Positions 11,267 to 20,215 of a DNA stretch of 64,000 nucleotides are shown piece after piece. The DNA is taken from contig NZ_QGTQ01000002.1 in NCBI RefSeq assembly GCF_003182255.1, positions 62,001-126,000 on the forward strand. Direction: 5' to 3'. Source of the DNA: Paenibacillus cellulosilyticus (lineage in GTDB: Bacteria; Bacillota; Bacilli; Paenibacillales; Paenibacillaceae). The notes beneath the pieces were generated by a model, which was given only the letters and a program-made list of their open reading frames with translations, was not told the origin of the DNA and did not search any database. Position numbers and translations under genes: made by a program. Position 1 is the stretch's first letter. The number at the start of each line of letters is the position of its first letter.

Positions 11267-13105
11267 TTAGAACTTCGCACCAATATCGGTACCCGATGGC
11301 GTACCTGCGCCTATCAGATCACTGCCCGTCGCAAGCTTCAAGAAGTTGCCTACGACCGGCGCGCCATTCGCCGCACGCGAGATGCTTGCCGTCAGGCTGA
11401 CGAAATCAGCGGAGCTGGCCACGAGTCCCTTGGCATTCGTCGATGCGCTGTTCTTCCACCATACGTTCGTGCTGGACACGTCTGTGCCGCTTGTTTTGTC
11501 GCTCGAGGCGCCTTGGAAGCTCAGGTTGTTCGTGAATATATGCGTGCCAGCATCAAATGCAAAGTTGCTGCCGCCGTTGCTGTACGACGTATTGTTCGTC
11601 ATCGTAATGGAGCCTGGATTGCTGTTATACGTGAATCCATGCTTCTTATTGCTGAACGCGATGCTGTTGATGACGATATGGTTAACGGCGATACTCTCGC
11701 CTCCGAGCTTAAACCCGTTGCCGTCGCTGTCCGTTGTGCTCGTGCCATCGGACGTCTGTCCGTTATGATGCGCAATGCTATTCTTAATCGTAACCGCACC
11801 GATTGCACCTGTTTCCGTCTTCGTGTACAAATCCCACCCGTCGTCGACGTTGTATGCCGAGATGCAGCCATCAAACACATTGCCAGGTCCAACTGTCAGC
11901 TTCGCTGCGAAGCCGTCAGCATCTTCCCCGTTATCTGGGTCATAGTTGTCGTGCGAGTATGAGTTGATGATTTCGTTGTACTTCGGCCAGTCTGCGTAGG
12001 CGGCCGATGAGGCGTAACGTCCAAGCTGCAGACCCGTATCGCGGTTATGGTCCGTCTCGACGTTCTCGATCCGGTTGTAGTTGCCGCCAACGTAGATGCC
12101 GTTGTCGCCCGCTCCTGTCACGCGAACGTCCTTCACGAGCCAGTAATGGCCGAACACTTGCAGACCACGCTGCGAAGAATCGAAGGATTCACCGGAGAAA
12201 TCAAGTATCGGCTTCTCGCTGTTGTAGGCTGCAATTTGTTTACGGGAGCTAGTCGAGGAACCGCTGTTATCGCGCTCAATCGTGAGCGGCGAGGAGTAGC
12301 TGTACGTGCCCCCGCGAAGGTAGATCGTCTTGCCTGCGGCAATCTTCGTCAACGCCGATGCCAGCGTCGTTGGTTGGCTGAGCGTACCTGGGTTGCTTGC
12401 CACGCCATCCGGCGCTACGATCAGATCACCCGTTGCAGGCGTCGTTGTGCCTGTGTCCGTTCCTGTACCTGGATCTGTCGTAGACGAGCTGGACAAGTCC
12501 GAGACGACGATGTCGTCGTACTTCGTTGCCGTCTTGAAGGCGACAAGCCCGACAGCACCGCTCGTCAGAGACGAATCGGTGGCCGATAGTTGGAGGACGC
12601 CGTTGACGTACATTTTGAGCGAGCTGCCATCCATCTCAAGCTTGATCGTATACCACGTACCAGCGGAAAGCGCATACGACTTGGTTGCCAGCGTCGTACT
12701 GGATCCGCTTACTTTTTTGCGCAGCTCAAGTGTTCCGCCGTTGCTGTTATCGAACGATGCCGCATAATAGTTGTTGCCGTCCGTATAGCGTCCCGCCAAA
12801 TAAATCCGGTTGGAGCCATTGAAGCTGTCGACCTTGATTCGCGACTGAACACTGTAGTTCGTCCATGATGCGCTGCCGCCGGACGTCCGTCCTTCTGAGC
12901 TTGACGATTGGTAGTACACATAGTTGCCGCTGTCTTGTACAACCGACCACGTTCCCGTCGTTGCGGTCCAGCCATTCGCGTTGCCGTCATCGAAGTTGTC
13001 CGTGAACAAATCAGCCGCTTGTACCGATCCTCCCGACCACATGCCTACCGCCATGACTGCCGCCAGCAGTCCTCCACTTATTCGCTTATTCATGCGCTTC
13101 GTCAT
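11267..13105 (-). CDS. PL9-type pectate lyase with N-terminal LamG-like module
   Basis: A 612-residue secreted protein. The ATG at 13105 (MTKRMNKR) has GGAGG at good distance; the frame is open further upstream to 13207, but that upstream ATG is only 1 nt from its AGGAGG. Signal peptide about 1-31 (VQA). Residues about 32-200 form a concanavalin-like carbohydrate-binding module (WTATTGTWSVV, IYLAGRY). A Thr/Gly/Asp-rich linker follows. Residues about 235-612 are a right-handed beta-helix with the PL9 hallmarks: a GIYVGGNYNRIENV rung, the calcium-binding acids in DPDNGEDADGFAAKL and its Lys, the expected catalytic base, and NVDDGWDLYTKTETG. PL9 lyases cut polygalacturonate by beta-elimination and need calcium. 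Its place before the cellulases suits pectin removal ahead of cellulose attack. Confidence 0.9.
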   Translation of the reverse strand: MTKRMNKRISGGLLAAVMAVGMWSGGSVQAADLFTDNFDDGNANGWTATTGTWSVVQDSGNYVYYQSSSSEGRTSGGSASWTNYSVQSRIKVDSFNGSNRIYLAGRYTDGNNYYAASFDNSNGGTLELRKKVSGSSTTLATKSYALSAGTWYTIKLEMDGSSLKMYVNGVLQLSATDSSLTSGAVGLVAFKTATKYDDIVVSDLSSSSTTDPGTGTDTGTTTPATGDLIVAPDGVASNPGTLSQPTTLASALTKIAAGKTIYLRGGTYSYSSPLTIERDNSGSSTSSRKQIAAYNSEKPILDFSGESFDSSQRGLQVFGHYWLVKDVRVTGAGDNGIYVGGNYNRIENVETDHNRDTGLQLGRYASSAAYADWPKYNEIINSYSHDNYDPDNGEDADGFAAKLTVGPGNVFDGCISAYNVDDGWDLYTKTETGAIGAVTIKNSIAHHNGQTSDGTSTTDSDGNGFKLGGESIAVNHIVINSIAFSNKKHGFTYNSNPGSITMTNNTSYSNGGSNFAFDAGTHIFTNNLSFQGASSDKTSGTDVSSTNVWWKNSASTNAKGLVASSADFVSLTASISRAANGAPVVGNFLKLATGSDLIGAGTPSGTDIGAKF

Positions 13106-13563
13106 TATTACGCCTCCTATTGGTTTACAAAATGCTTGTTCGCTCGCAACCCGCTTACGATTGGAATAGGATAAAGCAGATATCGTTCTCGTCATGACGG
13201 ATGTCATGCCTCCTGAATGCCGACCGTACGAATCGATCTTATTTGCGTGATCTAAAGCGTTGTTCTCACCTCCTGTGGGCTCGAGTTGAGCGCTGTGCTG
13301 TCGGCCCCCCTGCCGACACCTGTATCATAGCGGCACGGCTGTGCATTACTGCAATAATCATGTGCTCACATTCGCAGCAGGGCGAGTGACGGCAAGGGTT
13401 TGCCTCGCTGTTTAATGCTGCTTATTATCTTGATCTCAGGTTAGAAACAAGAGCCCATTTTGCCCGGTACATCGCACCATCCGTTCGTCTAGTTCATAAG
13501 ATAAGTTGACTGTATCCCTTAACCTTGTTAAACCATACAAACCCGAGCAAGGAGGGGTGACAC
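13106..13563. other. Non-coding gap between the PL9 gene and gerE
   Basis: No gene is supported in this 458-nt divergent gap. On the minus strand it would be a long leader for the PL9 gene. It has a perfect 7-bp hairpin (13299-13305 with 13312-13318) and, besides the true ribosome site, two more AGGAGG sequences (near 13272 and 13209). A TTGCAG/TATGAT pair just upstream of the hairpin is a possible promoter but with a 19-nt spacer. The gerE promoter should lie near 13500-13550; I found no convincing sigma-K match. Confidence 0.4.
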
Positions 13564-13788
13564 TTGAAGGGCAGCGACCACAAGAGCAAATTTTTGTTGA
13601 CACATCGTGAACGTGAGGTATTCGAGCTGTTGGTACAGGATAAGACGACAAGAGATATTGCTCAGCAACTGTTTATCAGCGAGAAAACCGTGCGTAATCA
13701 TATTTCCAACGTAATGCAGAAATTGAACGTCAAAGGTCGTTCACAAGCAGTTGTCGAGCTGATCAAGCTTGGGGAGCTACAGATCTAA
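13564..13788 (+). CDS. gerE: GerE, LuxR-type late spore-coat regulator
   Basis: A 74-residue protein made almost entirely of one LuxR/GerE helix-turn-helix, the exact length of Bacillus GerE. The core LTHREREVFELLVQDKTT and LFISEKTVRNHISNVMQKL is nearly identical to the Bacillus protein as I know it. The start is TTG at 13564 with AAGGAGG 8 nt upstream. GerE binds DNA in the mother cell late in sporulation and tunes sigma-K-dependent spore-coat genes. It has no receiver domain. Its presence is good evidence that the host makes endospores. A broken second copy lies 100 bp downstream. Confidence 0.95.
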   Translation: MKGSDHKSKFLLTHREREVFELLVQDKTTRDIAQQLFISEKTVRNHISNVMQKLNVKGRSQAVVELIKLGELQI

Positions 13789-13891
13789 TCAGCGTTGATC
13801 GTATAGATCCAGATTCGTTATGGAATCGGCCTTCATATTGGTGTTTCCGGTTAGGAGACATGAATGTGGAGGTTTTTTTGATTTTGGTGGG

Positions 13892-14025
13892 GGTATTTCG
13901 AACTGTTGGTACAGGATAAGACGATATGAGATATTGCTCAGCAACTGTTTATCAGCGATAAAACCGTGCGTAATCATATTTCCAACGTAATGCAGAAATT
14001 GAACGTCGATGGTCGTTCACAAGCA
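13892..14025 (+). pseudogene. Partial, broken duplicate of gerE
   Basis: This stretch aligns with gerE 13618-13750 with only a few differences, including the whole recognition-helix region. It lacks the first 18 codons and the last 12. One T is inserted near 13896, and the codon pair ACA-AGA of gerE has become ATA-TGA, putting a stop in the frame. The copy cannot make GerE. It must have arisen by local tandem duplication, with later decay. Confidence 0.85.
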
Positions 14026-14030
14026 AAACA

Positions 14031-14067
14031 AAACAAGCGATGCTTATCGAATAAGCGCCGCTTGTTT
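14031..14067 (-). terminator. Terminator of the 14087-14482 gene
   Basis: A long hairpin has outer arms 14031-14039 and 14059-14067 (9 bp) and inner arms 14042-14047 and 14051-14056 (6 bp). On the minus strand it is followed by TGTTTTG. It starts at the very end of the gerE fragment, so it ends the minus-strand gene and may also stop read-through from gerE. Confidence 0.75.
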
Positions 14068-14086
14068 ATGGATAAGAGGCCATCTT

Positions 14087-14482
14087 TCAGTGAGACGCCC
14101 TTGTTATTTCATTCAGAAACCGATACCCCGCCAGAAACCCTGCCATATAACCGGCGTCACATGCTTCGAGCTCCAGGTAGCCAATCTCGGATCGCAAATT
14201 GAACAATCTCGCTTTCACTTCATCCGATACATGGTCCTGCAGCGAATCGAAGAGCTTATCTACTTTACCGGATTGGTTATGAAATAATTCATATTCGATA
14301 CCCGAATGTTCAACCTCGTATTTCAGCTGCGTAGCGGCGATTTGTCGTAAGACGAGCCGCATCCCTTCTTCATAAACGCCTGCCATCCGCTCCAATTGTT
14401 CGCTTTTGATAGGGACACCATGTCGGTCCGCAACCTGTGCAGCCTCTAATAGGGAAACCATGCCTCGATGAATACCACTCAT
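14087..14482 (-). CDS. Small alpha-helical protein of unknown function
   Basis: A 131-residue cytoplasmic protein. I chose ATG 14482 (MSGIHRGMVSLLEAA) because AAGGAGG lies 8 nt upstream; the frame extends 20 codons further without another site. It is rich in Leu, Ala, Glu and Arg with heptad-like spacing in about 10-90, and ends in EACDAGYMAGFLAGYRFL. There are no Cys pairs, membrane segments or signal. I do not recognise the family. It has its own terminator, so it looks monocistronic. Confidence 0.7.
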   Translation of the reverse strand: MSGIHRGMVSLLEAAQVADRHGVPIKSEQLERMAGVYEEGMRLVLRQIAATQLKYEVEHSGIEYELFHNQSGKVDKLFDSLQDHVSDEVKARLFNLRSEIGYLELEACDAGYMAGFLAGYRFLNEITRASH

Positions 14483-14520
14483 GACTAGCCCTCCTTGATC
14501 GTCTATCATCCTCTTCTTAA

Positions 14521-14703
14521 AGAGGTTGTTCCAAAAGTCCATCTTTGATCACGAAGCAGCACAAGAAGCGTAATCGGCATCGAATCTTGAATGGAGCAGA
14601 GACTTCCGGTTCTCACGTAGCACATCACTACGCTCCGATCCTCATTCCTTGCTCTCATACAACCTTCTTGGTGCTGAAATCCGAACTTTTTGAACACGCA
14701 CTT
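14521..14703. repeat. MITE-like element with imperfect terminal inverted repeats
   Basis: The left end (from 14525, TTGTTCCAAAAGTCCATCTTT) and the reverse complement of the right end (to 14703, GTGTTCAAAAAGTTCGGATTT) share a core TGTTC-C/A-AAAAGT-C/T-C, and similarity continues through CACGAAGCAG / CACCAAGAAGG about 40 nt in. The inside (about 100 nt) has no credible gene. The size, symmetry and lack of coding suggest a miniature inverted-repeat element or an extragenic repeat. No direct target duplication is obvious. Confidence 0.45.
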
Positions 14704-14750
14704 AAAGTCTATTAATCTATATTCTTGAAAATAGAAAACTAGAACAAAAG

Positions 14751-14795
14751 AAATCCCCGCACAGCGAATCCTGTCGGACCCACTGCGCGGGGATT
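14751..14795 (-). terminator. Terminator of the SLH-arabinanase gene
   Basis: Arms AATCCCCGC-type (14752-14764 with 14783-14795) form a strong stem with a partly paired loop. On the minus strand a T-rich tail follows. It lies 40 nt after the stop codon. Confidence 0.85.
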
Positions 14796-14834
14796 AATCG
14801 TTCTAGCCGTCCAAGCGCATCACTGTGCTGGACC

Positions 14835-17800
14835 TTATGGAACTGGTACTTCCTCTACTGGCTGCAGCGCTTGAACTTCATCAGCCGTCAATGCACGATC
14901 GTACACTTGAAGCTCATCGATCTTGCCTTTGAACGGTGCATCCCAGTAGTTAACGCCAAGCGCGAATAACCCATTATCCGTCGTGAATATGTTAGGGAAG
15001 TTCGTACCCGTAACTTTGGCTACGCCATCCACATATATAACAACTGTGCCATTGTTGACCGTGAACGTGATTGTGACCCATTGATTGAGTGGGATTTGCT
15101 CACCGATCTGGGCGTCATTATAGTACGGAGAATTTGCGATATTCTTATTCGCCCACAGCTGCGTTGGCTGTGCGTCGCCAGTACCTCTTGGAATAAGGCT
15201 GATCCACTCCGTACCAGATAGTGCACCAAAGAACGCTGTCGTGTACTGCGATTCTTGTGTCAGGTAGAGCGACATCGAAACCGAATACGAGTTTCCGGAA
15301 ATCAACCCATTAGGGAGACGAATGCCGGAAGTGCCGTTAAATACCGCTGCTTGACTCGAGCTCGTTACACCGGTGTCAAATGTAATATTCCCACCTGTGT
15401 TATCGATGCGATTACCCGTAACCGTGCCTGTCGAGCTGCTGAACGAATCATTCAAATTACCTTCAAACTTATACTGCGCAATTGCACCGTCTGTAACCGT
15501 GACCGTGTAGGACGCCGTCTTCTCGCTGCCATCTGTTGTCTTAGCTGTAATCGTCGTCGAACCTACTTGCAGTGCAGTAACTGCACCCGTACTGTCAACG
15601 ATTGCAACATCCGAATTGGAAGAGCTCCAGTCCAATACTTTATTCTCTACAAATTTCGGTTCGAAATTGATCGTAGGCGTAAACGTGCTGCCTACGGACA
15701 TGCGTTTCTCCGTAACCCCGAATGTGATCGAGTCGATCTTCACCGTATCATCGTACACCATGTCTCTTACTTCGTTCGGAGACAATACGCCTTCATAGAT
15801 GCGCAGATCATCGATCATCCCTTTGAATGGCGTATCCCACCAGTTAATGCCCAGCGTGAAGGTGCCATCCGCATTTGAGAACAGATCCGGGAAGTTAGAA
15901 GCTGTAAATGTCTTCACGCCATTGACGTAAATAATGACCGCTCCGTCTTCCACCGATACGGCGATATGGCTCCACTCGCCTGTTGGAATCGTCGTGCCGG
16001 TAATGCCGTCGAACCATTGATCGTTCGTCGCGCTAAGATCACGTGCCCACAGCATCGTTCCGCCGTTCCAGCCTTTTGGCTGCATGCTGATCCAGCTGTC
16101 CCCGTCTGTTGCACCGAAGAAGGCCGTCGTATACTGTGTCAATACATCTGGTTTCATCCAGAACGAGAACGAATATTTGTTGCTGTGAATGAGGCCGCTT
16201 GGCAGCATAACACCAGAAGCGCCGTCAAATACAGCAGCATTGCCTTTGTAGCCTGCAGCGAATGTAATGTTGCCGCCTGCTGCACCAATCAGGTTGCCTG
16301 CAACAGTTCCCGCAGCGAACGTTCCCGTGCTGTCGTCTAGATTGCCATCAAACGTATAGTTAGCTGTCATCGTTGCTTTAATCTTCGGTGGTACAGTCAC
16401 TGTGAACGTCTTGGTTGCTGTCGTCGAACCCTTCGTTACCGTTGCAGTCAACTCAACAGCACCTGATGGCTCATCCCATTCCGGACGCGTTACTGCACCA
16501 GTCTCCGACACGATGCTAGCATTGGACGTCTGCCATGTAATCGTCGTATGACGTGTACCTTCAGTCGGAAGGCTCAAGTCGGATACAACATTGGTCGTAT
16601 CGCCAAGATCGATGCCATTCACGACATCGCTAACAACCTGCTGCTCGGTCTCGTCCTGCAGTTTGCTGCCCCAAATCGTAATGCCTTCGCCGGACATCGC
16701 CGTGAACGTCATAACGCCTCGTTGCGATGTGCCGTCCCACTCGCGTACGAATACGCCTTTGTAAGTTGCACCGCCGACAGTAATCGTCGCTTCATTGTCG
16801 CCAGACAGGCTCCACGTACCTTGCTCATCACCAGTGACCGTATGATTAGCATTCAATTGAACGAATGTCGAAGTCGTCAAGTCCTTCGTTGTTGTCTTGC
16901 CATGATTAATAAACTTGTATTCGCCAACGATATCCTGCTCTACTACTTGATCCAGCTTCTCGCCCGAATAACGATAAGGCGATACGATCGGCCAGTTGTC
17001 CTCGTTCAAGAACATTTGATGGACGCGAACTTCGTGACCTTCACCTTGGTTCGGGAAGCGCGAGTGGAAGATCAAGAAGTATTGTCCCGTTTCCTCGTCA
17101 ATATAAACGGAGTTGTGGCCCGGCGATAGGTAGCCGATGCCATCGCCCGTTCCAGGGTCGCCTGGCAGACGCTCGAACTCGTAGTTACCGATCATTTTGT
17201 TACCATAATCATCGTTATTCGCACTCGAATTCGGAAGTACTGCGCTTTGCCCTTTCGCATCAAGGAAAGGACCCGTCGGCGAAGTCGAGCGGAACATCCG
17301 CATGTTGTAGCCGCCATCCGAAGCCAAACCGCCATACGTAACATTCAGGAAGTAGTAGCCCGTATTCTCGTCATACACAACGAACGGACCTTCACCAGAT
17401 TTACCGTAGCCGCCAGCAACTTTCGTACCGAAATAACGGTCAATCATACGGCCGTCTTCCGTCGTGCCGTCTGCACCTGGATAGATCGCTTCGCCTGTTG
17501 CCTTATCGATCTCCAGTGCGAAGATACCGCCGGACCATGAGCCGTATACCATCCACAGCTTGCCGTCCGTGTCATAATACAACGCCGGATCAATCGCGTT
17601 CGGATACTGGCTGTTCTTGTACGAGCCGTCTGTATTGAACCAGCCGTTATTCTCGCCTTGGAGCGTACCGCCGTCAATCAGATTCTGGATGTTCGTGTTC
17701 TGCCAGTTCTTATTAACCGTGCTGTTCGCATCTGTCGCATCGTTCTGCGTGAAGCCGGAGTACATAATCGTGTCTACGTACGTATAAGGACCCTCGATAT

Positions 17801-19811
17801 TCTGCGATACGGCGTAACCGATCGCCGAACGGATATACGTCGCAGATGTACAGTAGTACATGACGTAAGCACCTGTCGTGCCATCTCCATTGTCATAGTC
17901 CTTATTGTAGAACACATATGGCGCCCAAACGGAGAAGCCGCCTTTGCTGTCGGCATCGTTCTCGCCTGCCCATGCGAAGGAGCCATGCAGGTTCTCTGAC
18001 AAATTACCGAAGAGGACGTTTTCCGGTGTCGTGTAGCCGTTCGTGAAGCGCGTCCAGTTCATCAGGTCGCTCGATTTAGCCGCCTCAATGTGTGAGCCAA
18101 ATACGTAGAACTCGCCCGTATCCTTATCGACTGCGATCGATGGGTCATGTACGGATACGTTCGTGAACGAAGGCTTCGTTACCGTAACCGTAACCGAATC
18201 CGATAGCGTGGAATTCGACTTCGATTGTGCTTGAATGACTGCAGTACCGGGAGCTACTGCCGTAACTTTACCCTGCGAATCAACCGTCGCTACCTCTTTG
18301 TTGCTCGATGACCATTGAAGGCTCTTGTCTGCGGCATTAGCAGGCGACACCGTAGCGGTAAGGCTCTTCACATCACCCACCAGCAAGCCAAAATCTTCTC
18401 GCTGATCAAGCGCGACCTGCGTTACCGCTACTGGCAGCGTTACAGAACCACTCGAGCCAGATCCAGAACTTCCAGTCCCACCCGTGCTGCCTGTATTACC
18501 CGTTTCACCTGTGCTGCCTGTACCGTTCTGGAACACCAGCTTTGCAGCCGACTTCGGATCAGATGCGTTTACCTTGCCGCTGCCCTTCACTTGAATGCTG
18601 CCATCAACCTTGATGACAACCTCTTTCACTTCGCCCTTCTCATCGATGTTCAGGACGGCTTGTTGCTGGAGATTCAAGTTATTAATAATACCTGCAAGCA
18701 ATTGAAGCTCTGGTGTCGTGAGTGCACGAACGTCTACATTATCGAAGTTGCCTTCGAGCTGAACCGTTGCTCCTGCAGACATCGATTCGTCGAGAATAAC
18801 CGACGAGAAGCCTTTGCCGTCCGCATCATTCTCCTCAACCAGCTTCGCACCGGAGATCACGAAAGTTTGCTCAACCGTCGTATCGCCTTTGGTCACAACG
18901 CGAATCTGACCATTCTTCTTATCGATAATAATCGACTTGATCGTCGAGTCGTTCAGCTTGATGCTGTTGACGCCGCCGCCGTTAATATGTACTTGTCCTT
19001 TAACGGTAACGCGGTTAAGGTCAACGTCCCCTTCGCCAACGCCTGCCGTCAGAAACAGGTCTCCTTCGATTACCGTATCTTCCAGCACAACACCTGGTTT
19101 GCTGATGACCATATTACGCGTAGTTAAATCCGAATACGTTCCGGCTGCATTCACAATCTCGCCGGACAGGTTATTCATCATGCGAATAGCCTCTGCGCGT
19201 GTAATCGACTTATCGCCGCCGAACGTACCGTCTGGGTAACCGTTTACATATCCGTCATTGACTAATGTCTCTACCGCTTCTTTGCTCCACGCCGGCAGCG
19301 ATGCAACATCGCTCAGTGACGTCGCTGCATTCGATGCAGCAAGCTCGAAGCCTCTGTACAGCATAACGGCTGCTTCTTTGCGGCTGATTGGCGCATTCGG
19401 ATGAACGGAGCCATCGCTATATCCCTGGATAATGCCTGCAGCGACCGCCTTCTGGAATGCCGCATACGAATAATCCGTTGATTTCAGATCCGAGAACGAT
19501 AAGGAAGCCTTATCTACAAAATTAAACACACGATCAAGCAATACAACGAACTCTGCCCGCGTAATCGCTTGGTTAGGCTTAAACGTGCCATCGGCATAGC
19601 CGGTCAGCAAATGCTTATTGAACCACGTTGCGAAATCCCCTTCAGCCCAGTGGCCTGCAACATCTGAACCTTGAACAGCGCTGCTATTGCCTGCGGCACT
19701 TGTATTGTCAGCTGCATTCACTGCACTGATATCGCTGGCAAAAGCGCCAGACGGTACGATCATCGACGCCATCAGCAGCATGGCAATCTTACGTTTCATC
19801 GATTGTTTCAC
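14835..19811 (-). CDS. SLH-anchored multidomain GH43 endo-arabinanase
   Basis: A 1658-residue surface protein. Start GTG at 19811; AGGAGG is 12 nt upstream, and an ATG four codons later is an alternative. Order: signal peptide (about 1-26); three SLH domains (about 50-215; DVAGHWAE, LTGYADGTFKPN, ITRAEFVVLL); a beta-rich spacer (about 215-435); a Gly/Ser/Thr linker; a Big2 Ig-like domain (about 465-550); a GH43 five-blade propeller (about 555-905) with base Asp in SVHDPSIAV, Asp in NAIDPALYYD and acid Glu in SGEGPFVVYD; the C-terminal beta domain usual in extracellular endo-1,5-arabinanases; an Ig-like domain; then LamG, Big2 and LamG. The SLH domains would hold it on pyruvylated secondary cell wall polymer. 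It likely cuts alpha-1,5-arabinan of pectin side chains, with the LamG modules binding substrate. Confidence 0.92.
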   Translation of the reverse strand: MKQSMKRKIAMLLMASMIVPSGAFASDISAVNAADNTSAAGNSSAVQGSDVAGHWAEGDFATWFNKHLLTGYADGTFKPNQAITRAEFVVLLDRVFNFVDKASLSFSDLKSTDYSYAAFQKAVAAGIIQGYSDGSVHPNAPISRKEAAVMLYRGFELAASNAATSLSDVASLPAWSKEAVETLVNDGYVNGYPDGTFGGDKSITRAEAIRMMNNLSGEIVNAAGTYSDLTTRNMVISKPGVVLEDTVIEGDLFLTAGVGEGDVDLNRVTVKGQVHINGGGVNSIKLNDSTIKSIIIDKKNGQIRVVTKGDTTVEQTFVISGAKLVEENDADGKGFSSVILDESMSAGATVQLEGNFDNVDVRALTTPELQLLAGIINNLNLQQQAVLNIDEKGEVKEVVIKVDGSIQVKGSGKVNASDPKSAAKLVFQNGTGSTGETGNTGSTGGTGSSGSGSSGSVTLPVAVTQVALDQREDFGLLVGDVKSLTATVSPANAADKSLQWSSSNKEVATVDSQGKVTAVAPGTAVIQAQSKSNSTLSDSVTVTVTKPSFTNVSVHDPSIAVDKDTGEFYVFGSHIEAAKSSDLMNWTRFTNGYTTPENVLFGNLSENLHGSFAWAGENDADSKGGFSVWAPYVFYNKDYDNGDGTTGAYVMYYCTSATYIRSAIGYAVSQNIEGPYTYVDTIMYSGFTQNDATDANSTVNKNWQNTNIQNLIDGGTLQGENNGWFNTDGSYKNSQYPNAIDPALYYDTDGKLWMVYGSWSGGIFALEIDKATGEAIYPGADGTTEDGRMIDRYFGTKVAGGYGKSGEGPFVVYDENTGYYFLNVTYGGLASDGGYNMRMFRSTSPTGPFLDAKGQSAVLPNSSANNDDYGNKMIGNYEFERLPGDPGTGDGIGYLSPGHNSVYIDEETGQYFLIFHSRFPNQGEGHEVRVHQMFLNEDNWPIVSPYRYSGEKLDQVVEQDIVGEYKFINHGKTTTKDLTTSTFVQLNANHTVTGDEQGTWSLSGDNEATITVGGATYKGVFVREWDGTSQRGVMTFTAMSGEGITIWGSKLQDETEQQVVSDVVNGIDLGDTTNVVSDLSLPTEGTRHTTITWQTSNASIVSETGAVTRPEWDEPSGAVELTATVTKGSTTATKTFTVTVPPKIKATMTANYTFDGNLDDSTGTFAAGTVAGNLIGAAGGNITFAAGYKGNAAVFDGASGVMLPSGLIHSNKYSFSFWMKPDVLTQYTTAFFGATDGDSWISMQPKGWNGGTMLWARDLSATNDQWFDGITGTTIPTGEWSHIAVSVEDGAVIIYVNGVKTFTASNFPDLFSNADGTFTLGINWWDTPFKGMIDDLRIYEGVLSPNEVRDMVYDDTVKIDSITFGVTEKRMSVGSTFTPTINFEPKFVENKVLDWSSSNSDVAIVDSTGAVTALQVGSTTITAKTTDGSEKTASYTVTVTDGAIAQYKFEGNLNDSFSSSTGTVTGNRIDNTGGNITFDTGVTSSSQAAVFNGTSGIRLPNGLISGNSYSVSMSLYLTQESQYTTAFFGALSGTEWISLIPRGTGDAQPTQLWANKNIANSPYYNDAQIGEQIPLNQWVTITFTVNNGTVVIYVDGVAKVTGTNFPNIFTTDNGLFALGVNYWDAPFKGKIDELQVYDRALTADEVQALQPVEEVPVP

Positions 19812-20145
19812 GATTGGTTAATACCTCCTATTAGGTGGCTTCTTGAAGTGTGTGACATTACGGTTATTCTGCATGCGCCATTCTAGTGTGCTGCACGCAC
19901 CACCTCCTGGTAATAATAACGCTTACAAAACTATGCCAAGCTGAACATTCTGAGATACTTCCTGTAATAAGGTGTTTCTAAATCGTTCAAAAGGTAAGAA
20001 GGCAAGAAAAAATGAAGGCGCATACAAACTGAGGATATTAACAATATTATTACTTAATTAAGCAATATTCAAGTCATTTTTATTAATAAATATATTAATC
20101 TAAAAACGTAGTACTTTGTCATCCTATGTGGAATAAGCACGCCTC
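19812..20145. other. Gap and leader upstream of the SLH-arabinanase gene
   Basis: No gene is supported. The stretch 20020-20110 is very AT-rich and could be an UP-type promoter region. The presumed mRNA leader (about 19812-19905) contains an extra AGGAGG followed 6 nt later by a GTG that opens a 10-codon frame ending in TAA near 19868; this could be a leader peptide but may be chance. Confidence 0.35.
19914..19927 (-). promoter_or_regulatory. Candidate CcpA cre site before the SLH-arabinanase gene
   Basis: On the minus strand TGTAAGCGTTATTA matches 13 of 14 positions of the cre consensus TGWAARCGYTWNCW. It lies about 100 nt upstream of the start, between a TTGGCA (-35-like) and a TATTAC (-10-like) 18 nt apart, so CcpA binding would block the promoter. 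It fits glucose repression of arabinan use. Confidence 0.6.
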
Positions 20146-20181
20146 AAAAAAGAGCCTCAGCGCGTCATGCGCTAAGGCTCT
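20146..20181 (-). terminator. Terminator of the ADH-ALDH operon
   Basis: A 13-bp stem (20151-20163 with 20169-20181, one mismatch) with a 5-nt loop is followed on the minus strand by six T. It sits 35 nt past the aldehyde dehydrogenase stop. Confidence 0.9.
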
Positions 20182-20215
20182 TCATCATCCATATATCCCC
20201 ATAACAGTTGGGTTT

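Noticed and set aside
13966-14202. 78-codon plus-strand frame starting in the gerE fragment
   Set aside because: Its start is inside the broken gerE copy and it runs through a terminator into antisense of another gene; no ribosome site.
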